Assembly: GCA_965227315.1 (NCBI GenBank)
Contig: OZ245737.1
Coordinates: 2,232,001 to 2,296,000 of the forward strand
Length of the DNA stretch: 64,000 bases
Source of the DNA: JANQHS01 sp965227315
Lineage (GTDB): Bacteria > Bacteroidota > Bacteroidia > Cytophagales > CCMP332
Direction: 5' to 3'
In this document: piece after piece, positions 33,516 to 41,931 of the stretch
Position numbering within the stretch: the first letter of the stretch is position 1
Layout: each line of letters starts with the position of its first letter
The notes under the pieces: generated by a model
The model's input: the letters and a program-made list of their open reading frames with translations, nothing else
Database searches by the model: none
Told to the model about the DNA's origin: nothing
Made by a program: the position numbers and the translations under genes

Positions 33516-33565
33516 CTTGCTCTGAGAAAGTAATTTTGTATTATTGCTTGCTCAGCGAAAGTAAT
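33516..33565 (+). promoter_or_regulatory. Two operator copies and promoter for the NTF2-like gene
   Basis: CTTGC-N6-AAAGTAAT occurs at 33516-33534 and 33547-33565, 31 bases apart. The -7 box TAATTTTG (33531-33538) overlaps the end of the first copy. The same motif occurs at 29104 and, inverted, at 29132. Confidence 0.65.
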
Positions 33566-33590
33566 AATTAAAAAAGAATCCAAGTACACT

Positions 33591-34046
33591 ATGAAAAAAG
33601 CGATTTACCTAACCTTCTTACTGTTGGGAGTACTCCTTCATGTAAATGCTCAAAATCAAAATGATATGTACAATTCAGAACAATCATTCAGAGAATATCA
33701 GGCCATAGAGAATGCACTCAGATCCTATATGGAATCCGCAAAAACAGGTGATGCAAGCGGATACGCTGAAGATTGGTACGAACATACCCGTGTTGTGGGC
33801 AGCCTTGACGGGCAGTTTTACAATATCAGCAGAGATGAGACGATAGCATTTGCCGAACAGCTGGGCGGCTCACCAGAGGTGGAAAGCCGCATTGCCTGGA
33901 TCGATTATCAGGGCAATGCAGCGGTAGTCAGATTGGAGTCCTTGAACTGGGGAGGGGTTCGTTACACGGATTTCTTCATCCTGAGCAAGGCGGAAGGAAA
34001 ATGGAAGGTGAGCGGGAAAGTTTTTGATGCCCATGACAGGAATTGA
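33591..34046 (+). CDS. Secreted NTF2-like / lumazine-binding-type protein
   Basis: A signal peptide (MKKAIYLTFLLLGVLLHVNA) is followed by a single NTF2-like alpha+beta cone: AIENALRSYMESAKTGDASG, then EDWYEHTRVVG and KWKVSGKVFDAH. It resembles the putative lumazine-binding (Lumazine_bd_2) group, which binds small molecules outside the cytoplasm without a proven activity. It is divergent from HxlR copy 2 and probably controlled by it. Confidence 0.78.
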   Translation: MKKAIYLTFLLLGVLLHVNAQNQNDMYNSEQSFREYQAIENALRSYMESAKTGDASGYAEDWYEHTRVVGSLDGQFYNISRDETIAFAEQLGGSPEVESRIAWIDYQGNAAVVRLESLNWGGVRYTDFFILSKAEGKWKVSGKVFDAHDRN

Positions 34047-34100
34047 TAGCGGTTTGGATCGGAGTTCTCCTTTGGGTAGAATTTGAGTGCTGTTAATTAA

Positions 34101-34272
34101 CTATTCCCAATGATTTACATATGCCGCAGAGCTTTTCAGAAGCTCTTTGAAGTTTTCAAACTTCTTCCGGAAGTCGGCCTACAACATCTTCAAGTTCGAA
34201 CACCTGGATGATGATATTCATCATGGGTAATTTCTTACCGATCTTTTCCGGATTTCTTATCGATAATGTCAT
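34101..34272 (-). pseudogene. Frameshifted small ORF
   Basis: An ATG at 34272 begins MTLSIRNPEKIGKKLPMMN then IIIQVFELEDVVGRLPEEV and stops at 34156. In the next frame the sequence continues as KFENFKELLKSSAAYVNHWE to a stop at 34101. One indel near 34165 would join both halves into a protein of about 56 residues. Either it is a recently broken gene, or the second half is chance. Not recognised. Confidence 0.35.
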
Positions 34273-34424
34273 ACGAACTTAGGCATATAGAATTACCAAG
34301 AGAGTTCTTCCAGTGTGTACTCATTCTATTTCATCCTCTGTTTTGATGTTTAGGCAATTCTGGATTAAACGGCGTAGCTAACCATTACTGACTATGACCG
34401 TTATTACTTTTTTGTGCGATTTTT
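34273..34424. other. Short spacer with a weak dyad
   Basis: It contains TTAAACGG (34364) and CCGTTATTA (34398) as outer arms of a weak dyad that resembles the smaller attC-like spacers. No coding frame. Confidence 0.3.
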
Positions 34425-35900
34425 TCATGAATGAAATACGGAGGAAAACTGCTCTTTGTCTGTTTGATTCGTGGCTTCTATAGTGATTTCATAGTTCCCC
34501 AAATTCAAGCTCTCGGGCAATTTTCCAATTGAGAGGGATTTAGTCATGTCAGTAGGATTGAATCCAATTTTTACAACCCGCTCTTTGTTATCAAGAAGTG
34601 TTTTCAAGGAACTCCTTTCAAACTTCGCTAGATCGATCAATATTTTGTCTTCAGAGTCTAATGATTCGATAATATATGTTCCAAACTCTATTCCATTATC
34701 TGTTGCAAACAACAGGGGTTTAGATTCTTGCCAGAAATCCTTAAAAATACCATTTAAATATTCCAGCCCATATCTGAGCATCAGGTATCTGCAAGTAAGC
34801 TTCATTGAACTTACTAGCAATGAGCTTTTAAATTTCTTTACTAACCCTTGAATAATCGGAATCCCCTTATCCTTTGACAATTCTATTCCAAGTATTCCTT
34901 TTGTAAACTCATTGGTATTTTCTATCGCTAAGCTGCCAAGTGTTTTTTCCCAATCTTCAACTTTTGGTATAAACTTAACTAGTGCATCATTTTTAGCTAT
35001 TGGAGTAGCAGGTAGATCCTTTTTTTTCTTCGCCCCTCTTTTATCCCAAATAGACTTCATTCTTTCTAACTGCTTCCTTATATCACCTTCGGAAACATAA
35101 TTCAAATAATCAGGCAGCATTTCAAATATAATCGCTTTTAAGTTCGGTAATGTCATCACTATCTTTTCAACAATCGAGAAAACCTCGTCATTTGAAATGC
35201 CGGAATGGGCATCGAGATAATAACCTTGATAATTAAAGCCACCTGCTAAATGAATCTGAATTATCCTTTCCGGGTTAACCTGGTTTATGAATTCTTGAAC
35301 GGATTGTCTTCCGTTTATTTGATTTGCATAAAGGTTATGAATATCTAATAAGATGTGGCTGTCAGAATTTTCAGCTATCGTATTGATGAAGATCCCATCA
35401 TCTAATTCAAAATTACGCTGTTGCAAATAGTTGACTCCAGTTTCAAAGGCAAATGGAACATTGAAATTGGAGCAATATTTTTTAATGTTCTCAGTTGCTA
35501 TTCTAATTCCTTCTGCTGTCTGTAACGGGGGTAATAAGAAGTTGGTATTGTAGATGTCTCCTTGCAGCTTTATATTATTGAAACTCAGGTGTTCACTTAG
35601 CCACATGGGATGCAACCGTGACATCATATCCTTAAGGTAAGGGATGTGATCCGTATTTATGGGCAAAGAACTTGCTACGGGATAACCTACCCCATGAAAT
35701 AGTTTAGGTTTATTAATGGACTGCAAATAGTCTATTTCCTTTTTATCAAAAATGAAAGAGTCTAATTTCGTTCTGTTCTTTAACCAAAATGTTTGCGGCT
35801 CAATTTCGATTAAATCAATTAGGTTGAAATTAGACTCAATCACATTCTTAAATCCGGAAAAATAGATTATTCCTATCCCGAGTTCAGGAATGTTGGTCAT
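34425..35900 (-). CDS. DUF692 / MNIO-family oxidative enzyme with extra C-terminal domain
   Basis: A member of the multinuclear non-haem iron oxidative family (MbnB, TglH, BufB, ChrH). The metal ligands appear in order: H69 (LFHGVGYPV), E103-H104 (WLSEHLSF), E153 (FETGVNYLQ), D186-x-H188-N189 (LLDIHNLYANQ), H217 (IQIHLAGG), D230-x-H232 (DAHSG) and E260 (FEMLPDYL). Residues 290-491 form an unrecognised domain. In known systems a separate partner protein delivers the precursor, so this may be a fused partner. A 75-residue Cys-containing peptide gene lies 15 bases upstream, so the pair looks like a peptide-modification (RiPP) locus. Confidence 0.85.
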   Translation of the reverse strand: MTNIPELGIGIIYFSGFKNVIESNFNLIDLIEIEPQTFWLKNRTKLDSFIFDKKEIDYLQSINKPKLFHGVGYPVASSLPINTDHIPYLKDMMSRLHPMWLSEHLSFNNIKLQGDIYNTNFLLPPLQTAEGIRIATENIKKYCSNFNVPFAFETGVNYLQQRNFELDDGIFINTIAENSDSHILLDIHNLYANQINGRQSVQEFINQVNPERIIQIHLAGGFNYQGYYLDAHSGISNDEVFSIVEKIVMTLPNLKAIIFEMLPDYLNYVSEGDIRKQLERMKSIWDKRGAKKKKDLPATPIAKNDALVKFIPKVEDWEKTLGSLAIENTNEFTKGILGIELSKDKGIPIIQGLVKKFKSSLLVSSMKLTCRYLMLRYGLEYLNGIFKDFWQESKPLLFATDNGIEFGTYIIESLDSEDKILIDLAKFERSSLKTLLDNKERVVKIGFNPTDMTKSLSIGKLPESLNLGNYEITIEATNQTDKEQFSSVFHS

Positions 35901-35915
35901 AGTTCTCGATACGAT

Positions 35916-36143
35916 CTAGAATCTATTAATCATATTTATTTTTTCGTTGAAAATAAATTCGCGTTCAAAATCGAATCTTAAATCGTGACCTGAATGGCAG
36001 GCAGGACAACCCAATTCGGCTAATACTAGCCCAGTAACTTTATTCATTTTTTTCAAATCAAAAGCTACGCTCGCCGGCACTTTAATTCTGATAACCTTGT
36101 CCTCAATCTTTGAGACATTCTCAGTAAAATTTCGATATTTCAT
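35916..36143 (-). CDS. Candidate RiPP precursor peptide for the MNIO enzyme
   Basis: A 75-residue peptide (start at 36143, MKYRNFTENVSK; 36152 is possible). A leader-like N-terminal half (VIRIKVPASVAFDLKKMNKV) is followed by a compact C-terminal core containing C46-P-A-C49-H50-S-G-H53-D. DUF692 enzymes act on Cys residues of precursor peptides, and this one ends 15 bases before such an enzyme in the same direction. The core would be the predicted modification site. No other known precursor family is recognised. Confidence 0.6.
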   Translation of the reverse strand: MKYRNFTENVSKIEDKVIRIKVPASVAFDLKKMNKVTGLVLAELGCPACHSGHDLRFDFEREFIFNEKINMINRF

Positions 36144-36152
36144 AAATTGCAT

Positions 36153-36644
36153 ATTTGATATGATAAATTAGAGCTTATTTTGACGTAAAGCTCTTTAACG
36201 TTTTCTTTTGGGTTCACTAGGTCTGGATAAACGCATTGGAGTTAGTGATCTTGTTTAAGAACTTGATGAAGAAAAGTAGTTGGTATTGCATTCAATTTCA
36301 ATCCTCATTTATGGGGATTTTTGGAGCGCGAATTTTCACAGGAGGCTGTGATCCATTGGCTTGGGTTTTTGACTCCAACTAATTATGAAGCCTTCTTATA
36401 GATCGAATGGAATTCATGGGTTGGTGGTAGGATCTGGAGCCTATGGGAAATTATTGGTTGAAAAGACCACTATTTCCATTGATGTGGCTGTCCCGGATCT
36501 TCCCAACCACAGCGTGCATTCAGCAGAACTATTGATCACGGGACTTTGCCAAGACTTTAGCGCTTAATTGGCCAAAGGGGGGAATGTTTTCAACTTTCAC
36601 CTTCAACCTCTTCGTTTTTATCTTACAGTCTAAAATTTCTCAAT
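36153..36644. other. Gene-free gap with palindrome fragment and a hairpin shared with 49.6 kb
   Basis: Holds TTTAACGTTTTC near 36195 and a CACTAG...TTAGTG dyad similar to attC-like spacers. A hairpin AATCCTCATTTATGGGGATT followed by T residues (36301-36323) closely matches AATCCCTATTTATAAGGATT near 49585. A 60-codon plus-strand frame at 36385 has no coding look. Confidence 0.4.
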
Positions 36645-37046
36645 ATGGATCTTATCAAATTGATTTTAACCTCGGTTTTTGTTTCTCTATGCCTCCAGAC
36701 TCATGCTCAGGGAATACCCCCCGTAGCGGTGGTTCAAGGGCAGCTTGACGCCTACAATGCCCAGGATGTTGATGCTTTCGCCGACCTGTTCGCCGAAGAT
36801 GCCGAGATCTTCAGAAACATTGGGGATGAAGAGCCCTATTTGGAAGGCCGAAGGAAAATACGAAAGCAGTACAAGGAGCTGTTTAAGGATAACCCTCAGA
36901 ATAAAAGCACTCTGATCGGACGTATTGTACAAGGCAATTATGTGATCGATCATGAATGGATCACCGGCAGGGCTGAAGAGTTGAAGATCGTGGCGATCTA
37001 TGAGGTGCAAAACGGATTGATCCGGCGCGCCTGGTTTGTGAGGTAG
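36645..37046 (+). CDS. Secreted SnoaL/NTF2-like protein
   Basis: A 133-residue protein with a signal peptide (LIKLILTSVFVSLCLQTHAQ) and one SnoaL-like domain: VVQGQLDAYNAQDVDAFADL, then FAEDAEIFRN and a C-terminal strand pair VIDHEWITG and IYEVQNGLIRRAWFVR. These folds bind small molecules or catalyse simple isomerisations; function unknown. A damaged copy of its 3' end occurs at 49725-49766. Confidence 0.82.
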   Translation: MDLIKLILTSVFVSLCLQTHAQGIPPVAVVQGQLDAYNAQDVDAFADLFAEDAEIFRNIGDEEPYLEGRRKIRKQYKELFKDNPQNKSTLIGRIVQGNYVIDHEWITGRAEELKIVAIYEVQNGLIRRAWFVR

Positions 37047-37117
37047 CTGGTAAATCCATTCAGAATTAACTTCAGTTCCGTTGCAGTTGTCAACTTTTGT
37101 CGGATGACTTCTATTGA

Positions 37118-37297
37118 AGAATCAACTTTGCTGGCGGAGAGAGATATGTAAATCGTGCTTGTTCTGCTTCAGCGGATGGATACATCGATGAAGTCAATGA
37201 ATACTTGCAAAAGGCACTTGACCAGTTCCTTGAAGCCAAAAACAAACTCAGTATGCTCATGAATCGAGGGATGAACTGGACGACCCCGCTTAATTAG
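37118..37297 (+). pseudogene. Coding remnant without start codon
   Basis: In an otherwise empty gap of 488 bases (37047-37534) one frame reads NRACSASADGYIDEVNEYLQ then KALDQFLEAKNKLSMLMNRG and ends at TAG 37297. It is bounded upstream by a TGA at 37115 and has no ATG near the front. Helical, gene-like composition suggests the tail of a lost gene. The rest of the gap shows nothing I can name. Confidence 0.28.
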
Positions 37298-37534
37298 ATT
37301 AAATATTCACATCGGGAGCTGGTGAAGCCTATCAGAAAATCCGACCGTTTATAAACTTAGGAATAAAAGAAGAGTAGAACTGCTTTCTCTTTATGTTCAA
37401 TGAGTGTCCTTAGTCGAGTTTTGTTCTACTTCCCAACAATTCTCTGATTCGTCCCGAAAAGGACCCTGAACGTCCCAAATCATTTTTTATCTGGACATCA
37501 TGATCTTATTTGGATCTAGAGAAAAACCCTTACC

Positions 37535-40500
37535 ATGATGAATGGAAATGCCATTTTGAGATTTCTGCTATCCATATGTATGATCCTCGCTCTGTCTTCT
37601 CCAAGTCAGGCGCAATTGAATTTGCTGGGCACGACACCTGGTTCGGCAGAAAATAATGTAGCGCTGAATACTAACATTGTGCTGAATTTTGACGTACCTG
37701 TTGACGCTACAAGTGTTAATTATTCCACAATTCGGGTTAACGGTGAACAAAGCGGTTTGCGAACGGGTGTATTTTCAGGTGGTGGAACGTCTACAATTAC
37801 TTTCGATCCAACAGATGATTTTTTTCCCGGAGAGGTAATTTTCGTTACAATTACTCAGGGTTTATCCGGTGCAACAGCTGGCGCTTTGACAAATGAACAT
37901 ACTTTAATCTTTAGAGCATCATCAGTTTCTGCGACACCTGGTCTAATAATCGAACATTCAATCACAACATCAGCAATTGGTGCAAATACTGTTCATTGCG
38001 CGGATATGGATCAGGATGGTGATTTGGATGTGTTTTCATGTTCTTATTCCGATGATAAAGTTGCATGGTATGAAAATGATGGTAACCAGAATTTTACTAC
38101 TCATGTTATGGATATCCTAGCAGATGGTGTTAGTGATGGGAAAGTAGCAGATATAGATGGCGATGGTGATCTGGATGCCGTATCCGCTTCGGTTCTTAAT
38201 AATCAGATAGCGTGGTACGAAAACAATGGCTCACAAAGCTTTACCAAATTATTGATAGACACCATAAACTCACCAAGAACAATTGAAGTGATGGACGTAG
38301 ATGGAGATGGTGATATGGATTTTGCGTCGAGCACCTTTTCGCCAACTTCCGTTATTTTCTATGAGAATGATGGAAGCGAGAACTTCACAAAGACGACTGT
38401 GGCAACTGATTACAATTCATTCCAAATTCACCTGGAGGATATGGATTTGGATGGAGATGTCGATATCTTATCAGCACATTATAGCAATAGAATACTGTGG
38501 TATGAGAATGATGGCTCACAGAACTTTACCAGTCATACCCTGACATCTTCCGCGAGTAATCCTACAGGCATTCAGGCAATGGATGTGGATAATGATGGAG
38601 ATGTGGACGTGATCTGTGCTGAAGAGGGAGGAAACAGGGTGGTTCTATATGAAAATGATGGGCTACAGAATTTCACTCAGAATATCGTGGCTACCTCTCT
38701 ATCTCTTGTTAGAGATGTTTATGGCGCTGATATGGATGGTGATGGAGATATTGATATTGTATCCGCGATTCGTTTGGGAGATCAGGTTGTTTGGCATGAG
38801 AATGATGGCAGTCAAAATTTTACTACACATATCATTGATCCCTTGGCCGACAATGCATCGGATGTTTATGTTGCAGATATTGATAGTGACGGGGATTTAG
38901 ATGTACTGGCTGCGGTAGGGAACACGCGTCAGGTGATTTGGTACGAATTTGTTTCCTTCACAGATAGTTTATTCATCAACACGACTGTATGTAGTGGCGA
39001 CAGCTACACTTTTCCTGATGGGTCAACTCAAAACAATATTACATCACAGGTCATACAGGTAAGTACTCTTTCCGGACCCCCGCCCCTTGATAGCGTTATT
39101 GTAACAACTGTGGATGTCCTTCCCATTTACTTTGATACAATGAGTACAACAATTTGTCAGGGCGATAGCATACTGATCTTTGGGACTTATCAAACAACCG
39201 CAGGTATTTATACCGATTCGCTTTCAACAGCTAATGGCTGTGACTCAATTGAAACTATGATCCTGGCCGTCAATCCACCGTACAGTGGTAGTCTACCCGG
39301 AATACGCCTTTGTCCGGGTGACAGTACTTTGATCTTTGGTAAATACGAGTCGGTATTGGGTACTTATTACGACACATTACAAACCGGTATTGGGTGTGAT
39401 TCAGTTGTTTCCGTACAACTTGTGGATATGATTTCAGATCAAACGGTTAATGCGGCACAGATCATAATTTGCTCCGGAGATTCAACAACAATTGACCTGG
39501 GATCTTCCGAACCCGGAATTAACTATTACCTGAGAGATGATGTCAGTAATGCTATTGTGGACGGACCGATCATGGGAACCGGATCAGGAATATCGTTCAA
39601 CACCGGAGCACTCGATACCACAACCACTTACAATGTGTATGGAGATTTTGCTCCGGATGCGGCAATTGATTTGCCAACAGCAAATGATTATGTAAGAATC
39701 AATTCTCCGTTTTATTCTTATGGAAATGAAATAACTATAGAAGCATGGGTGAATTATCAGGGAGGAGCTCTGCCCTGGGCTGGACAATCAACTGCAGGCG
39801 TCAACAGTATGGCAAGCAGCGTTTGGATCTGGCATGATAGTATCTGGTACGTAAATGATGCAGGAACGTGGAGATCTGCTACTATGCCCTCGCTGCCATT
39901 AGGATGGACGCATGTCGCAACCGTAGCAGATTCTGTGAGTACACGTGTTTATTTCAATGGTGTGTTACAGGTGACAGGGCCTGGAATTTCTACAGGAATA
40001 GTGAACAACTCGTCTTCCATCATCGATTTGGGACATGATTCCCGTTATCCTGCCGGAACAGCTGGAAGGAATAGTAATGTTCAGTTCGACAGATTCCGTG
40101 TTTGGAGTACCGCGAGAACTGAAAATGAGATCATTGCATCTATGAATGCATGCCTTACAGGAAGCGAACCCAATCTTGAACAATTGACATGGTTCAATGA
40201 AGGTATGGGTACATCCATCTATTCCCTGAAAGGATCCAATGCGGAACTCATGAACCCTAGCTCTAACTGGGTGGCAGGCGAAGGGTCATGTGGGTATTCC
40301 TGTGATATTGAAATGGCAACTTTGTTGACTGTAGCGGTTGACAAGGGAACGTACGACTCTCTTACAGTATCAATATGCCAGGGTGATAGCACATTGATCT
40401 TTGGAAACTACGAAACGATGGCAGGAACCTATACCAATAACATGACCAACACAAATGGTTGTGATTCTGTAGAGGTTATCACCCTGACGGTTAACCCGAT

Positions 40501-41578
40501 TTCTAACGGAACGGATACAGCTACCATCTGTGATGGCGATAGCTATGTATTTGGTACTCAGACATTGACTACGCCGGGTACCTATGTAGAGACCTTCCAG
40601 AATGTGAGCGGTTGTGATTCTACAGTGACATTAACGTTGAGTGTCAATTCGACCAACAACATAACAGACTCAGCGGCGATTTGTGACGGCGATAGCTATG
40701 TATTCGGCACTCAGACATTGACTACGGCAGGCTCTTATGTAGAGACCTTCCAGAATGTCAGTGGTTGTGATTCAACCGTGACCCTAACATTGAGTGTCAA
40801 CTCAACCAACAACATAACAGACTCAGTGGCGATTTGTGACGGAGATAGCTATGTATTTGGTACTCAGACATTGACTACGGCAGGCACTTATGTAGAGACC
40901 TTCCAGAATGTGAGCGGTTGTGATTCTACCGTGACATTAACGTTGAGTGTCAATTCGACCAACAACATAACAGACTCAGCGGCGATTTGTAACGGCGATA
41001 GCTATGTATTTGGTACTCAGACATTGACTACGGCAGGCACTTATGTAGAGACCTTCCAGAATGTGAGCGGTTGTGATTCTACAGTGATATTGGCCTTGAG
41101 CGTGAATTTGGTTGATACCGCTGTGTCTTTATCGGGTATTATCCTAACCGCCAATGCCTCAGCTGCCACTTATCAATGGATCGATTGCAACAACGGTAAC
41201 GCACCCATTGCTGGAGAAACCAGTCAAAATTTCACTCCGACATCCAATGGATCATATGCGGTGATCATAACGCAAGATGCTTGCTCTGATACTTCAGCTT
41301 GTATAAACGTGACCGGTGTTGGTATGGATGAAATTTTGGCCATGACCATGAAAATTTACCCGAATCCAAGTATGGGAGAATTCACACTTGACCTCAAGAG
41401 TACTTCCACAGACAAGGTCTTCATCAGGGTACGAAATATGCTGGGACAGGAGGTGATGACCAGGCAAGTAGCTCCGGGTAGGCACCTGATCGACCTGGAA
41501 CATATTGAAAAAGGTATCTTCCTACTGAGTGTGGAGGTATCAGGTCAGACATGGAATAGACGAATCATGATAGAGTAG
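37535..41578 (+). CDS. Large surface protein: Ig-like, FG-GAP repeats, LamG, 51-residue repeats, type IX sorting domain
   Basis: A 1347-residue exported protein. Order: signal peptide (FLLSICMILALSSPSQAQ), an SbsA-like Ig domain (GSAENNVALNTNIVLNFDVP), about seven FG-GAP/VCBS blades each with a calcium loop (DMDQDGDLDVF, DIDGDGDLDAV, DMDGDGDIDIV), several cysteine-containing repeats with GDS-x-x-x-FG and GCDS motifs, a LamG/concanavalin-like domain (NEITIEAWVNYQGG), then four nearly identical 51-residue repeats, and a C-terminal Por sorting domain (KIYPNPSMGEFTLDL, FLLSVEV, RRIMIE). It is probably displayed on the cell surface through the type IX system and bound by calcium. Adhesion or ligand binding is inferred. 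Confidence 0.93.
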   Translation: MMNGNAILRFLLSICMILALSSPSQAQLNLLGTTPGSAENNVALNTNIVLNFDVPVDATSVNYSTIRVNGEQSGLRTGVFSGGGTSTITFDPTDDFFPGEVIFVTITQGLSGATAGALTNEHTLIFRASSVSATPGLIIEHSITTSAIGANTVHCADMDQDGDLDVFSCSYSDDKVAWYENDGNQNFTTHVMDILADGVSDGKVADIDGDGDLDAVSASVLNNQIAWYENNGSQSFTKLLIDTINSPRTIEVMDVDGDGDMDFASSTFSPTSVIFYENDGSENFTKTTVATDYNSFQIHLEDMDLDGDVDILSAHYSNRILWYENDGSQNFTSHTLTSSASNPTGIQAMDVDNDGDVDVICAEEGGNRVVLYENDGLQNFTQNIVATSLSLVRDVYGADMDGDGDIDIVSAIRLGDQVVWHENDGSQNFTTHIIDPLADNASDVYVADIDSDGDLDVLAAVGNTRQVIWYEFVSFTDSLFINTTVCSGDSYTFPDGSTQNNITSQVIQVSTLSGPPPLDSVIVTTVDVLPIYFDTMSTTICQGDSILIFGTYQTTAGIYTDSLSTANGCDSIETMILAVNPPYSGSLPGIRLCPGDSTLIFGKYESVLGTYYDTLQTGIGCDSVVSVQLVDMISDQTVNAAQIIICSGDSTTIDLGSSEPGINYYLRDDVSNAIVDGPIMGTGSGISFNTGALDTTTTYNVYGDFAPDAAIDLPTANDYVRINSPFYSYGNEITIEAWVNYQGGALPWAGQSTAGVNSMASSVWIWHDSIWYVNDAGTWRSATMPSLPLGWTHVATVADSVSTRVYFNGVLQVTGPGISTGIVNNSSSIIDLGHDSRYPAGTAGRNSNVQFDRFRVWSTARTENEIIASMNACLTGSEPNLEQLTWFNEGMGTSIYSLKGSNAELMNPSSNWVAGEGSCGYSCDIEMATLLTVAVDKGTYDSLTVSICQGDSTLIFGNYETMAGTYTNNMTNTNGCDSVEVITLTVNPISNGTDTATICDGDSYVFGTQTLTTPGTYVETFQNVSGCDSTVTLTLSVNSTNNITDSAAICDGDSYVFGTQTLTTAGSYVETFQNVSGCDSTVTLTLSVNSTNNITDSVAICDGDSYVFGTQTLTTAGTYVETFQNVSGCDSTVTLTLSVNSTNNITDSAAICNGDSYVFGTQTLTTAGTYVETFQNVSGCDSTVILALSVNLVDTAVSLSGIILTANASAATYQWIDCNNGNAPIAGETSQNFTPTSNGSYAVIITQDACSDTSACINVTGVGMDEILAMTMKIYPNPSMGEFTLDLKSTSTDKVFIRVRNMLGQEVMTRQVAPGRHLIDLEHIEKGIFLLSVEVSGQTWNRRIMIE
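40505..41113. repeat. Four near-identical 153-bp tandem repeats within the surface-protein gene
   Basis: The phrase GATAGCTATGTATT recurs exactly every 153 bases (near 40539, 40692, 40845 and 40998). The unit encodes 51 residues (DGDSYVFGTQTLTT, then TYVETFQNVSGCDSTVTLTL). Copies are nearly identical at DNA level, in contrast to the older divergent copies upstream, indicating recent expansion. Confidence 0.95.
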
Positions 41579-41931
41579 TTTGTATTCGGAGTTTAGCAAT
41601 CAGCGCTTGGACAAATTCTCAGGTTGTCTAATTAAGCTCTGTATCGAACTGTGGTCTATTTGTGGGTTTTTACATAAAAACCAGACAAAAAACTATCCCG
41701 TGATTCTGAAATTGTTTCAGATCCTTGATTCACAAAAACCGAATAACAAATTCATGCTGATGATCCTGAGCGGCAGATGCCATCATTCCGTGTATAGAAC
41801 AATACTTTGTTCTAATTTCCCAGCATTCAGTTGTTTCATCCTGGTATACTTCGAGTTCTCCACTTTTTCTTTGCTCAGCGAAAAGGATCATTTAGATGGG
41901 GAAGTGATAACAGCATCTAATTTCAGGTCTA
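41579..41931. other. Gene-free gap between surface-protein and kinase genes
   Basis: A plus-strand frame of 123 codons starting at 41580 has no coding character and no ribosome-binding signal. I see no terminator hairpin with a T-run and no repeats. Confidence 0.5.

Noticed and set aside
36385..36567. Plus-strand frame of 60 codons before the SnoaL-like gene
   Set aside because: No family, no clear start signal; left as part of the gap.
40505..41113. Regular repeats that could suggest a CRISPR array
   Set aside because: The units are contiguous, 153 bases long and in frame; no spacers and no cas genes.
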